Of a stretch of DNA of 64,000 bases, positions 24,551 to 34,202 are shown in pieces. The stretch covers positions 43,442,198 to 43,506,197 of the forward strand of contig CM075937.1 in the NCBI GenBank assembly GCA_038030265.1, written 5' to 3'. The DNA is from Corythucha ciliata. Taxonomy: Eukaryota > Arthropoda > Insecta > Hemiptera > Tingidae. The number at the start of each line of letters is the position of its first letter. Position 1 is the first letter of the stretch. The notes under the pieces were generated by a model that did not search any database, had not been told where the DNA came from, and saw only the letters and a program-made list of their open reading frames with translations. The translations under genes and the position numbers were made by a program.

Positions 24551-24692
24551 TAAAGGCCCGTTCACAAGCTCTATGTTTATGTTGCGTGGTGTCTATGCAA
24601 CCTATTAAAATGCCTTATATTTCGAGGGAATCATTTTGTTTGGTTGCACAGACACCACACGAAACAAACATGAAGCTTGTGAACGGGCCTTA
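24551..24692. mobile_element. 142 bp MITE nested in the MULE
   Basis: The ends TAAAGGCCCGTTCACAAGCT and the near-complement ending AGCTTGTGAACGGGCCTTA pair over ~50 bp (continuing through a GGTGTCTATGCAACC-like stem). TCG flanks both sides (24548-24550 and 24693-24695), consistent with a 3 bp duplication. It has no coding capacity and lies between the transposase stop and the right TIR. Confidence 0.8.
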
Positions 24693-24981
24693 TCGAATTT
24701 GTCTGCGTTACTACTTCATATAGTTATGTTTACGAAATATTTTCCGTTTGTCTGTGTTATTACTGAAACAAAGTTACCTATCCTATTGGGTTTATTCATA
24801 TTTTTATTGTCAAATTGCAACCATTATTTGAGGTTTGAATTTTATGTGACTAGTATATTTCCATTTTTTCTTGAAAATGCCAAACTTGCCAAGCAATTTA
24901 TTCATTTTCATCCTTTCAAAATTATTAGACCTTTAGAGATAATAAGAATCTGTTTAAACGGCCAAACTCATTTTACCGGGA

Positions 24982-25049
24982 ATTAGAACGCTGAAAAAGA
25001 CAAGCGACAGAAAGTTGAACTAAGAGGAAGTCAGCTCCCAGGGTCTTGT
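24982..25049 (-). repeat. MULE right terminal inverted repeat
   Basis: Reverse complement of the left TIR, ending in GGGTCTTGT at 25049. It is followed at once by the 9 bp duplication GGACTTGAG (25050-25058). Confidence 0.88.
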
Positions 25050-25058
25050 GGACTTGAG

Positions 25059-25229
25059 AGTCAGCCAATTTGCTATAAACTTCAAACTCGGCATCCATCG
25101 TATGCATCGTTCCGGCTTGTCGTCGACGCAGATAGTTTTTCAAAAGTCTCAGATCCTGATTTGTGGCCTGCCGGCTGTTTGTTGGCCGCCACTCGTTGGG
25201 ATGAGCCAAAGCGAACCTTCAATGCATGA
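25059..25229 (+). pseudogene. LINE ORF1, C-terminal part
   Basis: Downstream of the MULE the ORF1 frame continues through SYASFRLVVDADSF and DPDLWPAG, the usual end of RRM-like ORF1 domains (…F…LDP.LWP.G). It stops at TGA 25227-25229. The next codons (CTA CGG ...) stay open in the same frame into the endonuclease. The TGA-CTA context is discussed as a separate finding. Confidence 0.75.
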
Positions 25230-26142
25230 CTACGGGGGCCCCCCTCCGAAGCTCCCCACCTACAAACTGACGAACTCAGCGTTGTGCACCAGAACGTGCG
25301 AGGAATGAAAAATAAATATAACGAAATTAATGTTTTGTTTAACTCTCAATTGACGACATTCAGCGTACTTTGTCTTAGTGAACACTTCTTAGAAGGGAAT
25401 GAAATTGACATGTATGTTTTAGATCATTACTACCTAGGAGATTACTATTGTCGTACGCACAAAAAGGGAGGTGGTGTAGTAATATTTATTCGGACCAGTC
25501 TAATAGCTAATAGATTGTCGGAGCTATCTGCTCTTTCTGTAGAAAATGTGCTAGAACTAGCTGCTGTAAATCTCGAGAATGGTGCCCTTGTTGTCTATAT
25601 TTACCGTCCTCCTTCCGGTGACTTTAATATGTTTACGGAAGTGTTCGAAAAAATCGATATGTGGTGATTTCAATATTCATTTTGAAGCTGAGTCGCGCTT
25701 GGTTATTGGGTTCTTAGACCTATGTCGTTCGTTTAATTTTTATCCACTTATCAATCAGTCAACTAGAGATACCGCGTGTCTCGACAATGTTTTTACCAAT
25801 TTTGCTACATCTGGGGCTAGTGTTTGTGATTGGGGTCTCTCCGACCATGCAGCCCAAGTCTTAAAAGTACCCGACAGCATTAAGAAAAATGAAATCCAAA
25901 ATGTAGAAAAAAGCTTTAGAGTTTATTCGACAGGAAACGTTGGTTACTTATTGTGGAATCTCGACAAAGTCAATTGGTCAAGTGTTTTTGCTACGGCTGA
26001 CCCGAATGAGGGATTTGATCAATTTGTTAATATTATTAGTTACTACCATGACGCATGCATCCGGGTGTTCAAGCAAAGACCCAGGACTAGAAACTGCGGT
26101 AATAAAAAGCTAAAATGGTTTTCACCCGAATTGAAAAAGAAA
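25230..26142 (+). pseudogene. LINE ORF2 endonuclease domain (frameshifted)
   Basis: Apurinic/apyrimidinic-type endonuclease that nicks target DNA for target-primed reverse transcription. Visible motifs in order: VVHQNVRGMKNK (catalytic Asn), VLCLSEHFL (Glu), KKGGGVVIFIR, YRPPSGDF, then after a frameshift near 25660 CGDFNIHF (Asp and Asn) and GLSDHAAQV (SDH). The frame switches from that of 25230 to that of 25579. It ends at KLKWFSPELKKK, where an insertion begins. No methionine precedes the catalytic Asn in this frame after the ORF1 stop. Confidence 0.85.
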
Positions 26143-26636
26143 TAACCTAATGTAACTGATCTGAAAATTAACGTAATCCGAAAAAAGTTTTGTTCCGACA
26201 GCAGCCTGTCGGGAGAAGTGCATTTCATTCATGCGACAATCGAGTCAAACCTCATAAGTTAGAACGATGTCAATCAATTATGAATGACATTTAGGCCGTG
26301 GTATAGAAAGTCAAAATCATAAAATCGTGTTTCTTTTTACCGCAGGCTCCTTTTTTGGCACCTACTGAGGGGGAATAAAATGATGAAAATGAAAAATGAA
26401 ACAGAGTCGGTTTGGTTGCCTATACGATATGGGAAGGCAGACTCTTGTTAGAGGAGTTATTTGCAATTAAAATCTTTATTCCGGCCTAAATTTCATTCAT
26501 AATTGATTGATATCGTTCTAACTTATGAGGTTTGACTCGATTGTCGCATGAATGAAATGCACTTCTCCCGACAGGCTGCTGTCGGAACAAAACTTTTTTC
26601 GGATTACGTTAATTTTCAGATCAGTTACATTAGGTT
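26143..26636. mobile_element. Foldback element with 155 bp arms
   Basis: The left arm 26143-26298 is the near-perfect complement of the right arm 26482-26636, with a 183 bp spacer. Outer ends read TAACCTAATGTAACTGATC. The arms contain GACAGCAGCCTGTCGGGAGA. No coding capacity. It forms the left part of a ~1.15 kb composite insert that separates the LINE endonuclease from its reverse transcriptase. Confidence 0.85.
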
Positions 26637-26720
26637 AAATGGTATGTCACAATTTCACCATTGCGGAGTGCCTGGGTTCGAATCCAAAACAATTTTTTTT
26701 TTAATTTTTTTTTTTTTCCT
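26637..26720 (+). mobile_element. tRNA-like B-box fragment with poly-T
   Basis: GGAGTGCCTGGGTTCGAATC (about 26664-26684) contains a pol III B-box-like core (GGTTCGAATCC) and is followed by T-rich runs (to ~26718). The same GTGCCTGGGTTCGAATC string occurs in the SINE-like unit at 29282. No complete cloverleaf or A box was found, so it is a SINE or tRNA remnant and not a tRNA gene. Confidence 0.5.
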
Positions 26721-26844
26721 CCCTTTTTGGCCCACCTCGGAATTTTTTACTCAAGATTTATTAGGCTGTAGGCAAATAAAATAAAAGAGACGGCTCAAAA
26801 TACAATGTCAATGAAATTTTTTGGTAATTGGGTGGTCCAGTAAG

Positions 26845-27145
26845 GCATAGCGTTAATTTAATAGCTCCCCTCCGCCGAGAACTCCCCTGCCATATCAACG
26901 GATTCGGTTCACTGGGGTCTCATACGAAAGCGCGTTCATTTTTCATTACTCGAGTCAATTTTGGGGGCAATTGCAGCAACAGCCGTGCGGTAGCGAATTT
27001 TCAACTAATTCAAACCCCTCTTTTACACCGTTCCCGTGGACCGATTCATCTGGATCACGAACTCGTCCGAGATATTCACGCTATTGATTTTTAGACCAAA
27101 TTTGGTTGCCCTAAGTCAAAAATTGCGACCGTGATCGTGCTAACA
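26845..27145 (+). repeat. Dispersed repeat J, copy 2
   Basis: Inverted relative to 9893-10215; same landmarks (ACTCGTCCGAGATATTCACG, GCGACCGTGATCGTGCTAAC). It lies within the insert that ends at about 27297, where AAAAAGATAAC resembles AAAAAGAAATAAC at the left edge (26134-26146). These are plausible diverged target-site copies for the whole insert. Confidence 0.65.
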
Positions 27146-27297
27146 AAAAAGGGCCATAAATATATATATATATAGCAAATCGAACCGACCTCGGATTCGT
27201 GTTCTAGGGGTTCTGAAACGTGAAAAAAAAGTATCACAACCCATATGTGCGACCATCAGGGCGAGACCAATAGTGCATTTTTTGAATGAAATGCACT

Positions 27298-29179
27298 AAA
27301 AAGATAACGTGATGTCCCTTTTCCGTATTTTCAAAAACAATGGTTCCGATGAAAATAAAATTCTTTATAAGCGTGCTTTGCTTGAGTACAGGGAATTAAT
27401 TGCCACAGCCCGTAGGCATGAAGTAATCATGATTAGATGATTACATTTTGAAAGCTGAAAATAAGGCTAAGGCAATGTGGTGTATCGTTAAATCTGAGTG
27501 TTTCAGAAAATCGGATGGAATGACTAGTAAGAACCCCGATTTTGGCCCTTCAGAGTACTGCGATTATTTGACGCGGGAAGTAAAAAACGTATCAAGTAAG
27601 ATTAGAAACGAGGTAGATGTGAGGAAACTCAGTACGGACGAATTTCAGCTCAAGAAATTGGATGGGAATAAAGTCTTAGATAGCTTTAATGGCGTGGACG
27701 AGGCTGAATTTATGCGAATAATCTGTGGCCTGCCTTCATCATCGGCCACAGACGTCAATGAGTTAAATACCACACTCCTAAGATCACTCGGCCCAGTAAT
27801 TGTAAAGCCTTTGACCCATTCAGTTAATGTTAGTATCGCTGAGGGTGCGTTTTCCCGTCGGTACTTAAGATAGCGAAAGTTGTGCCTATTTACAAAGGCA
27901 AGGGGGCACTGAATGATTGTAACAACTGGAGACCAATTTCAATTTTTTCTGTTTTTTCTAAGGTATTGGAGGGGGTCTTGTACCCACAGCTGTACTCTTT
28001 TCTGGTGGAGGGCGGCAGGTTGTTTGAGAACCAATACGGTTTTAGAAAAGGAAGAAACACGGCTCAGGCTGTCATGTCTTTCGTGGACAACGTATACTCA
28101 GCCTTTGAGGAGAAAATGCAGCTTCATTCTGCGACTTATCTCGAGCTTTCGATAGCATTTGTCACGCGAAATTAATTAATAAGCTTGAAATGTACGGCGT
28201 ATGTGGCAAAGCCCTTGATATTATAACCGACTTTCTAGCAAATAGGAAACAACGTGTTTTTTTAAACAATAAGTGATCCAATGTTGTAGATGCTAAGGAA
28301 AGTGTCGGACAGGGAACGAAATTAGGGCCCCTGTTGTTTCTTATAATGATAAACGACCTGCCGTCCTTCACGCAGGCGGCAGTTACACTGTTCGCTGATG
28401 ATACGACCGTTGGGCTTCGAGGTCCGGACATTTCTTGTCTCTTGTCGAGTCTGTCAGAGGAGATGAATAAGGTCGAGGGTTGGCTTTTGTGTAACAGTTT
28501 ATGGTTAAATAACGCTAAAACTAATTTTCTTTTGTTTGGGCTGAGAGAACTTCCAGATTTATATAATGAGCCGGTAAAGTTTTTGGGAATCTGGTTAGAC
28601 AAGAAATTAGATTGGAACGCTTATGTTGAGCAGCTCTGTAAGCGGCTAAGTCGTGTCCTATTCGCTTTAAGAAAGTTGAGGAACCTTGTCTCACAAGAAT
28701 GTCTGTTGACGGTATATTACGGCCTATTTCATTCGCTGCTACTATATGAAATCCTCCTTTGGGGTAATTCCAGTAACGCGAAGGAAGTGTTCGTACTTCA
28801 AAAGAAGGCTTTAAGAATTGTTGCCGGTGTCGGTCCCTCACATCATTGTACCCCCTTATTCGGGTCTCTGGCTATACTCACATTCCCTTCCTTGTATGTG
28901 TTGGAAAGTCTTTGCTTTGCCCACTCAAAGGCTCCTCACATGGAATCGGTGGGCGCGAAAACTGGCCTTAATTTGCGAAACCAAAATAAAGTAGCATTGC
29001 CATTTTATCGTTTGGGTAAGACAAGGGACAGTTATTTGTATCTTCCCTTTGAATTGTATAACCATCTGCCCATGATTGTAAAAGAACTCCAACTTAAGAG
29101 ATTCCGCAAGGTTGTCAAAACTAAGTTGATGGAGATGAATTTGTACAGAATAGAGGACTTCTTTGCCTCGCCATTTTAA
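27298..29179 (+). pseudogene. LINE ORF2 reverse transcriptase domain (broken)
   Basis: RT that copies LINE RNA at the nicked target. Motifs in order: KRALLEYRELIATARRHE linker (27365), AKVVPIYKGKG and NWRPISIFSVFSKVLE (27880-27970), QYGFRKGRNT (28035), AFDSICH (motif A, near 28150), QGTKLGPLLFLIMINDLP (motif B), LFADDTTVGL (catalytic FADD, 28390), FLGIWLDKKLDW (28580), LFHSLLLYEILLWG, and a C-terminal SLYVLESLCFAHS tail ending at TAA 29177-29179. Breaks: a TAG/TGA pair near 27430-27440, frameshifts at about 27866 and 28150, and a stop near 28275. No RNase H domain is seen, as usual for CR1/Jockey types. Confidence 0.9.
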
Positions 29180-29231
29180 ATTGATGTGCGATACGACGAC
29201 CTCATGTCTAATAACGACCAACGGGAGAAAT

Positions 29232-29253
29232 ATATTATTATTATTATTATTAT
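29232..29253 (+). repeat. LINE 3' (ATT)n tail
   Basis: About seven ATT repeats end the LINE ~55 bp after its stop codon. The 13.5-14.2 kb LINE copy ends in the same way, so the tail is a feature of this family rather than a chance microsatellite. Confidence 0.8.
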
Positions 29254-29504
29254 GGATACAATACTCGCTTCGCAACCCAGCGTGCCTGGGTTCGAATCTT
29301 GCTATTGCCCATTTCGCGGCGAGCTGTGACACGGTGGACTCGGTTTCGTGTGGGTGTTCCCGGCAGTGTGCGTTCAACAAATCGCGTACCGACCGAAACG
29401 CCCGGTCGGAGTACGGGTGTGAAGTGCACAGTTGGATCAGGGTAAGGCGTATGAGCCCAAAGAAGGCTTTGGCGCCTGCCGGGTTCTCGAAACCCGGCGC
29501 CCAC

Positions 29505-29540
<36 letters not shown>
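29254..29540 (+). mobile_element. tRNA-derived SINE-like unit with (TTA)n tail
   Basis: It begins next to the LINE tail with the 3' half of a tRNA-like region: CAACCCAGCGTGCCTGGGTT and on to CGAATCTTG, a B-box. A unique body follows, then a perfect hairpin (GCCGGGTT-CT-CGAAACCCGGC, 29477-29498). The end is ~12 TTA repeats (29505-29540). No A box is visible, so the head is 5'-truncated. The tail matches that of the neighbouring LINE family, suggesting mobilisation by its reverse transcriptase. Confidence 0.7.
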
Positions 29541-29542
<2 letters not shown>

Positions 29543-30207
29543 ACAGAAAGGATTATTCATCGTCAGACAAAATCGTTTAATTTTCTGTGAAATCGTCTAT
29601 TTCACTCTTGGAGCATTATATTCCGCCAATAAGTTGTCAATTTATCTCCTGGTACACTGAGTTTCGATTCAAAACTGATAATTTGGGATCGACAGTATGA
29701 CCTGAAATGCTGTTCGCTCCGTTAATGAATTATTATTGTCTCTATCCAGTTTCCCTCATCAGTCATCTTTCAATGAGACACTTTTTCGCCTCCGAATGAC
29801 AAATCAATAACTTCCCACCCCTCCCCTTCTCTACCGCACACCCACACACACCACCATGCACCATCTCTCTTTCTCCCATTAGCATTCCACATATTAACGC
29901 CGAGGGAATTTCAATTGGGTAAAGGGTCGCAAAAATGTTTGTTCAGTCGGCGTTCAGAGAGAGGGTCGTCACGGAAAACCGCTGAATGGAGCCTTTCCAA
30001 AACTTGGCGATTGAAAAAGGTTCTCACGAGGTGATGAGTGGTGGGAATGATGGGGTGAAAGGAGGAGAATAGTGGGCGAAAAGTGCTTAACTACTGACCT
30101 ATTCCGCGCGGGTGGAAAACCATTTTACTATGGGTTTTTGTGGTTGATGATGCATGCAACCGATTGAATGTATTTGTTCCCCATTTTTTATTTCTACGAT
30201 CCGTACT
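29541..30207. other. Non-genic stretch, nothing recognised
   Basis: No domains, inverted repeats or arrays seen. Composition resembles the unique-looking segments elsewhere in the window. Confidence 0.4.
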
Positions 30208-30210
30208 TAA

Positions 30211-30356
30211 AGCCGGATACACACATGCGGTACTTGCCAAGTAACGAGCAACAAATTTTTGTAATTCTCAGCTGGTTGGTTTCTAGGCAATTGCTAGAAA
30301 TTGATCGAATATTTTGCAAGTTACTTGGCAAAAGTACCGCATGTGTGTATCCGGCT
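30211..30356. mobile_element. 146 bp MITE, TAA target duplication
   Basis: AGCCGGATACACACATGCGG at the left and the exact complement at the right (CCGCATGTGTGTATCCGGCT) pair over ~40 bp including GTACTTGCCAAGTAAC. TAA flanks both ends (30208-30210 and 30357-30359). A 3 bp TAA duplication is typical of PIF/Harbinger-mobilised elements. No coding capacity. Confidence 0.85.
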
Positions 30357-30409
30357 TAATACTTACATGTTACTTCCATGTTCATCGAAGTATCGTGGGA
30401 TTCTTCACA

Positions 30410-30535
30410 CAAACCATTTTGAGGCCTCAAATTGTCAGTACAGACATTTTCAGGGCGAGAATCGTAAACCCGACAATTTTCAAGGCGCTTGGCGTCAGAT
30501 AAGCCATTTTTTGGACGATAACAGCGCTTGTTTTG
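30410..30535 (-). repeat. Short array of family 2 units (inverted)
   Basis: Three to four units such as ACATTTTCAGGGCGAGAATCG, CAATTTTCAAGGCGC and GCCATTTTTTGGACG. They match the reverse orientation of the 4.3-5.3 kb array. It is probably an outlier of the array at 31930-32800. Confidence 0.5.
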
Positions 30536-30602
30536 TCATTTTACTTCCATGTTCCCTTATGGAAGGAAGTTCGGTAATGTCAATGATTTTATTGGATCAA
30601 AC

Positions 30603-30752
30603 TATAATGGCGTTTTTCATTTGCGTAAAATTCCACTCTGGAGCCGAGCATTTCCACTCGTCTACTCCGTTACCATATGATCTAATTCAGAGAAAACGGG
30701 TAGAAATGCTCGGCTTCAAAGCGGAATTTTACGCAAGAGGAAAACGCTATAA
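30603..30752. mobile_element. 150 bp hairpin MITE
   Basis: The left TATAATGGCG/GCGTAAAATTCC/GCCGAGCATTTC segments pair with the right GAAATGCTCGGC/GGAATTTTACGC/CGCTATAA segments, giving ~55 bp imperfect arms. TATAA at both ends may include a TA-type duplication. No coding capacity. Confidence 0.75.
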
Positions 30753-31049
30753 GAAAATCGGGGTTTTCTCGTGTTTTGGGGCGTCTATTTTTATAAGCCG
30801 CGAATAATTTCCTTCTAAATAGAGGACATCACCCAAGAGCACCAGATCTTTACTGTTTTTTCTACTTATTAGCTGCAAAAGATCCTCCACAAACCGCAAA
30901 TTAGCCTGTTTATTGAATCCAGTCGCTCTTTCTGCGAATTAGCGCCTTTCCTTTGTCAATTTTACCCCTGGCACTAGCAGATTTTTTCACCCTTAGCGTT
31001 TCCAGCGTTTTCACTAGATTTTAGCAGAATCCGCCTGGCGACAATCAAC

Positions 31050-31800
31050 TATTTCGAGAGCCAACCTCGAAAAATTGCGTATCTACAAGAGTCAATGACG
31101 CTATTACATAAACATATTTTTGTTTGGACCAAACCCGGCAAAAACGTATTTTCTTCAATTGTAATGCAGCGATTTTTCAACTTTCGTATTAGGAGAATAT
31201 AATATGCTAGGAGCTCGGCTTTTGTAAACATAATCTCCACGCACATTCCATTCTCCTTGTCAATGCGGTGATCTAATATCTATCGTATCAGCAGAATATA
31301 ATGCGATAGGAGGTCGGTGGGACCAAATTTCATCAAAAAACAACGAATATGCCCTTGTTTTCAAGTGTGACGCAGCGATTTTTCATCATTCGTATTAGGA
31401 GAATATAATATGCCAGGAGATTGGTTTCTGCCAACAATTATTTTGTCGACGAGCTCCCAGCACATTCTATTCCCCTGGTCATTGGTGACCAAAGCTTGTC
31501 AAAAACGACGAATTTTGCCCCTTTTTACTCGTGTTTTGAGGGTGATTTCGGTATTTTGTGTCAGAAGAATATGACGTGCCGGGAGGTGCTAAAATTCCTT
31601 CGTCGACGAGCTCTCATTCTCCTGGTCATTTAAAGAACAAAACATGCCAAAAAAGACGAAAGTTGCCCCTTTTTTCCCCGATGTTGTGAGGCAATTTTTG
31701 GTCCTTAATGTACTATTTTTGTCCTGTTTGTATCAGGAGAATATGGTATGTGGCCGGAGCTGCGAAATTGTCTAACCATGCCGCATGCCTCGGTCGTTCG
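31050..31800. repeat. ~156 bp hairpin satellite, block A
   Basis: Tandem monomers marked by GACGAGCTCCCAGCACATTC (near 31450) and related copies (31230, 31606). The 31450 to 31606 spacing is ~156 bp. Each monomer holds AGGAGAATATAATATGC followed by AGGAGCTC, which is the imperfect inverse of GAGCTCCCAGCACATTC followed by TATTCTCCT. A monomer can therefore fold on itself. The array continues after a different minisatellite at 32850. Confidence 0.7.
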
Positions 31801-31929
31801 ATAACGAAACTATTAATTTCGTATTAGCTCAACAACCTGTGACCCCCTACCCCGCCCCCTACAAATAGGAGCGCTAAACTAGCTTTTTATCAGGAACACT
31901 GTTAATTGTGCACAAAAATCAAAGCAATC

Positions 31930-32800
31930 ACGGAGCAGGAAAGTAAGTCAGTTTAGGCATTTTAATGGCGTGCATCGTCATTTCAAGCCCTATGTAAGGC
32001 GCCAATGATCAATGTAGCTATTTTTAGGACATGAATTGCCCGCAGTTTAGCCATTTTCAAGGCGCGGAGACTTATTTTGGCCATGTTTAAACCATGAATG
32101 GTAAGTTTCGCCAATGCTCGGTCACTGATGGTCAGTTCAGTCATTTTTAGGGCGTGATTAGCCAGTCAAGCAATTGTATAGTGCAAGATTAGTCACTTTA
32201 ATCCCGTCCTTAGGTTGCGTGTACGCCAGTGGACCGTTTTAAGGCGGAAATAACCATGTTTGGCCATTTTTATTGAGTGAATAGTGATTCGAACCATTTT
32301 TAAGGTGTGAATGGTAATTTGTTATTTCTTTGGTGCGCATGTCAGTATATGATCAACTCAGGGAGTAAATAGCCAGTGTGATATTTTCAGGGCACGAATC
32401 GTCAGTTTTGCAATTTTTAGAATCGCCATTCCGGGTATTTATATCGCGAAAAAAAAACAGTTTAGCCTTTTTGGGGATCAAAAAATAGTCAGTAAAAGCA
32501 AATGATTAGTACATATTGGTCTTTTTTGGCGTTTCAATGGTCAGTTCGACCACTTTTTGGCGAGCGAATGGTCGATTTTTGAATTTTTAGGGCAGGGATA
32601 ATGATCTTTTCAGGCATTTTCAGGGCTGCAGGAATCGTTAGTTAAACCATTTTTAGGGCGCGTGCATGTCAGTTTAAATAATTTTTAGAGCGAAGTGCCA
32701 GTCCGTCAATTTTTAGCATGCAAACAGTCAGTTTCGCCATTTTTTTAGAGCGCAAATAGTCCGTCAAACCTAGGCGCAAATGATCGGATGGCCCATTTAT
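31930..32800 (-). repeat. Degenerate ~30-38 bp array, family 2 (reverse)
   Basis: Units such as GTCAGTTTAGCCATTTTTAG followed by GGCGCGAATG recur about 25 times with variation. The unit is the reverse complement of that at 4300-5340. It lies between two blocks of the 156 bp satellite, as if it had been inserted into or grown within it. Confidence 0.7.
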
Positions 32801-32849
32801 TGGGCCACGAATGGGAACCACTCTCATACCTATCTACTTCACGGGGAAA

Positions 32850-33330
32850 AGTTTTCCGACGACGAGCTCACAGCACATGCTATCCTCCTGGTCATATGGA
32901 GGACCAAATATTTTCAAAAACGACGATGTGTTCCATTTTTCCAGTGTAATGCGGCGATTTTTGATCTTCCGTATCAGTAGAAGTGATTGGAGCTCGGCTT
33001 CTGTCAACAAATATTTCGTTGACGAGCTCCCAGCACATTCTATTCTCCTTGTCATTGGGGGAACCAATATTGCCAATACTTCCATGTTTTTTCAAATGTA
33101 ATGCAGCGGCTTTAAATCTTTTGAATTAGGAGAATATAATGTGTAGGAGCTCGGCTTTTGTAAAAATTATGTTGTTCGAAGAGCTCCCAGCACAATCTAT
33201 CCTCCTGAACCTTACGGGTCCAAATCGTGTCAAAAACGATGTTTTTTCCCTTTGTTTGAGTGAAATGCCGCGATTTTCATATTTCATATTGATAGAATAA
33301 TATATGTTACAGGAGAAGCTTGAGACGCCG
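32850..33330. repeat. ~156 bp hairpin satellite, block B
   Basis: Three monomers; the GAGCTC-x-CAGCACA landmark falls at about 32866, 33022 and 33178, a constant step of 156 bp. They share TCAAAAACGA, TAATGC-G-GCGAT and TTAGGAGAATATAAT elements. Monomers differ by 10-20%. Confidence 0.75.
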
Positions 33331-34202
33331 GAATCACGGGAATAACTACTCATTCAAGTCTGACTGAAAATCCATTTCGATTTTAGAATACCCGGCGTCA
33401 TGAGTCCAAAATTCGCTGTTTCGTCAAATTTTAATTTTTGACCCTTTTCCCAATAATCAACCATGTAGGTAAGTACGTAAGTAGTTTAAAATTCTAGGAG
33501 TTTATATCCGATCAGGGGCGTAGCCAGCACCAGTCTTTCAAGATCACTCTCTTGACATCTTACTGACAACGATATTGCTCTTTTTCAAGTCACATTGTTC
33601 GAAATTACTTCAGTGATGACTAGGAGCTTTCGTATGGAGGAAGGCTGACGAGTCTCGCATTAAATATATGCTTCTTAATATACGAAAAACCGATAAACTG
33701 CCTCACGAGAAAAATAATTGAAAAGCGTTATTTTTCTAATAGAGGTCAAAAGTGTATAGGGGCATCTCCCACTTTCTAATATCTTTTTCTCACTCACGCT
33801 TGTGTAAATGACGAAGGGTTTAGCGAAAACTGTGTTGATTTTCCAAAGTAATTAACGGTCCTTCTTTCTTCGCTATATCAAGCAGTTTTTGTTCAAAACT
33901 AAGCGGATGTTAATTTTACTAAAAAAAGAAAATAGCCGTGAAGTTATTGTTTTAGAAAAAGCTTCACCAGCTTCTCGCAGTATACACGATTTAACAAAAA
34001 TCGTTCCAAAACTTTGTTTTGACTTTCCATCGTTAAAACAAAACAAAAATTCGAAGAACGCGTAGATGAAGTTGGAAGTGTGCTAGCAAAATTGATGAAA
34101 AAAGGGAGTTTGAAAAGTTCGTGAAACTAAACAGCCTTGGCGTGTATGTTTGAAAAAAAAAAAAAAAAAAATGTGGTGCGATTTTTATTTACCCGAGGCA
34201 AC

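Larger units (their letters stand above)
21796..25049 (+). mobile_element. Complete Mutator-like DNA transposon (MULE)
   Basis: 3254 bp element with terminal inverted repeats, a spliced transposase gene and a perfect 9 bp target-site duplication (GGACTTGAG at 21787-21795 and 25050-25058). The TIRs start ACAAGACCCTGGGAGCT; the first ~47 bp match except for one base, and weaker pairing extends to ~68 bp. It sits in ORF1 of a LINE in sense orientation. A small MITE (24551-24692) is nested near its 3' end. Near-identical TIRs and an intact frame suggest recent insertion relative to the decayed LINE. Confidence 0.93.
20100..29253 (+). mobile_element. CR1/Jockey-group LINE carrying nested insertions
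   Basis: A non-LTR retrotransposon spread over 9.1 kb because other elements have landed in it. Removing the MULE (21796-25049), the composite insert (about 26147-27297) and the inverted duplication leaves about 4.2 kb, normal for the group. Order: ORF1 with PHD-like finger and coiled coil, ORF1 C-terminal RRM-like region, apurinic-type endonuclease, reverse transcriptase, a short 3' UTR and an (ATT)n tail (29232-29253). At least four frameshifts or stops make it inactive. The 5' end is not sharply defined. Confidence 0.85.

Noticed and set aside
29270..29300. Possible tRNA gene at GGGTTCGAATC
   Set aside because: Only a B-box and part of the T-arm are present; no A box, anticodon arm or acceptor pairing found, so it is a SINE fragment.
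28925..29560. 211 aa minus-strand open frame with long Asn runs
   Set aside because: It is antisense to the LINE 3' end and the SINE; the Asn runs are just the ATT tails read backwards.
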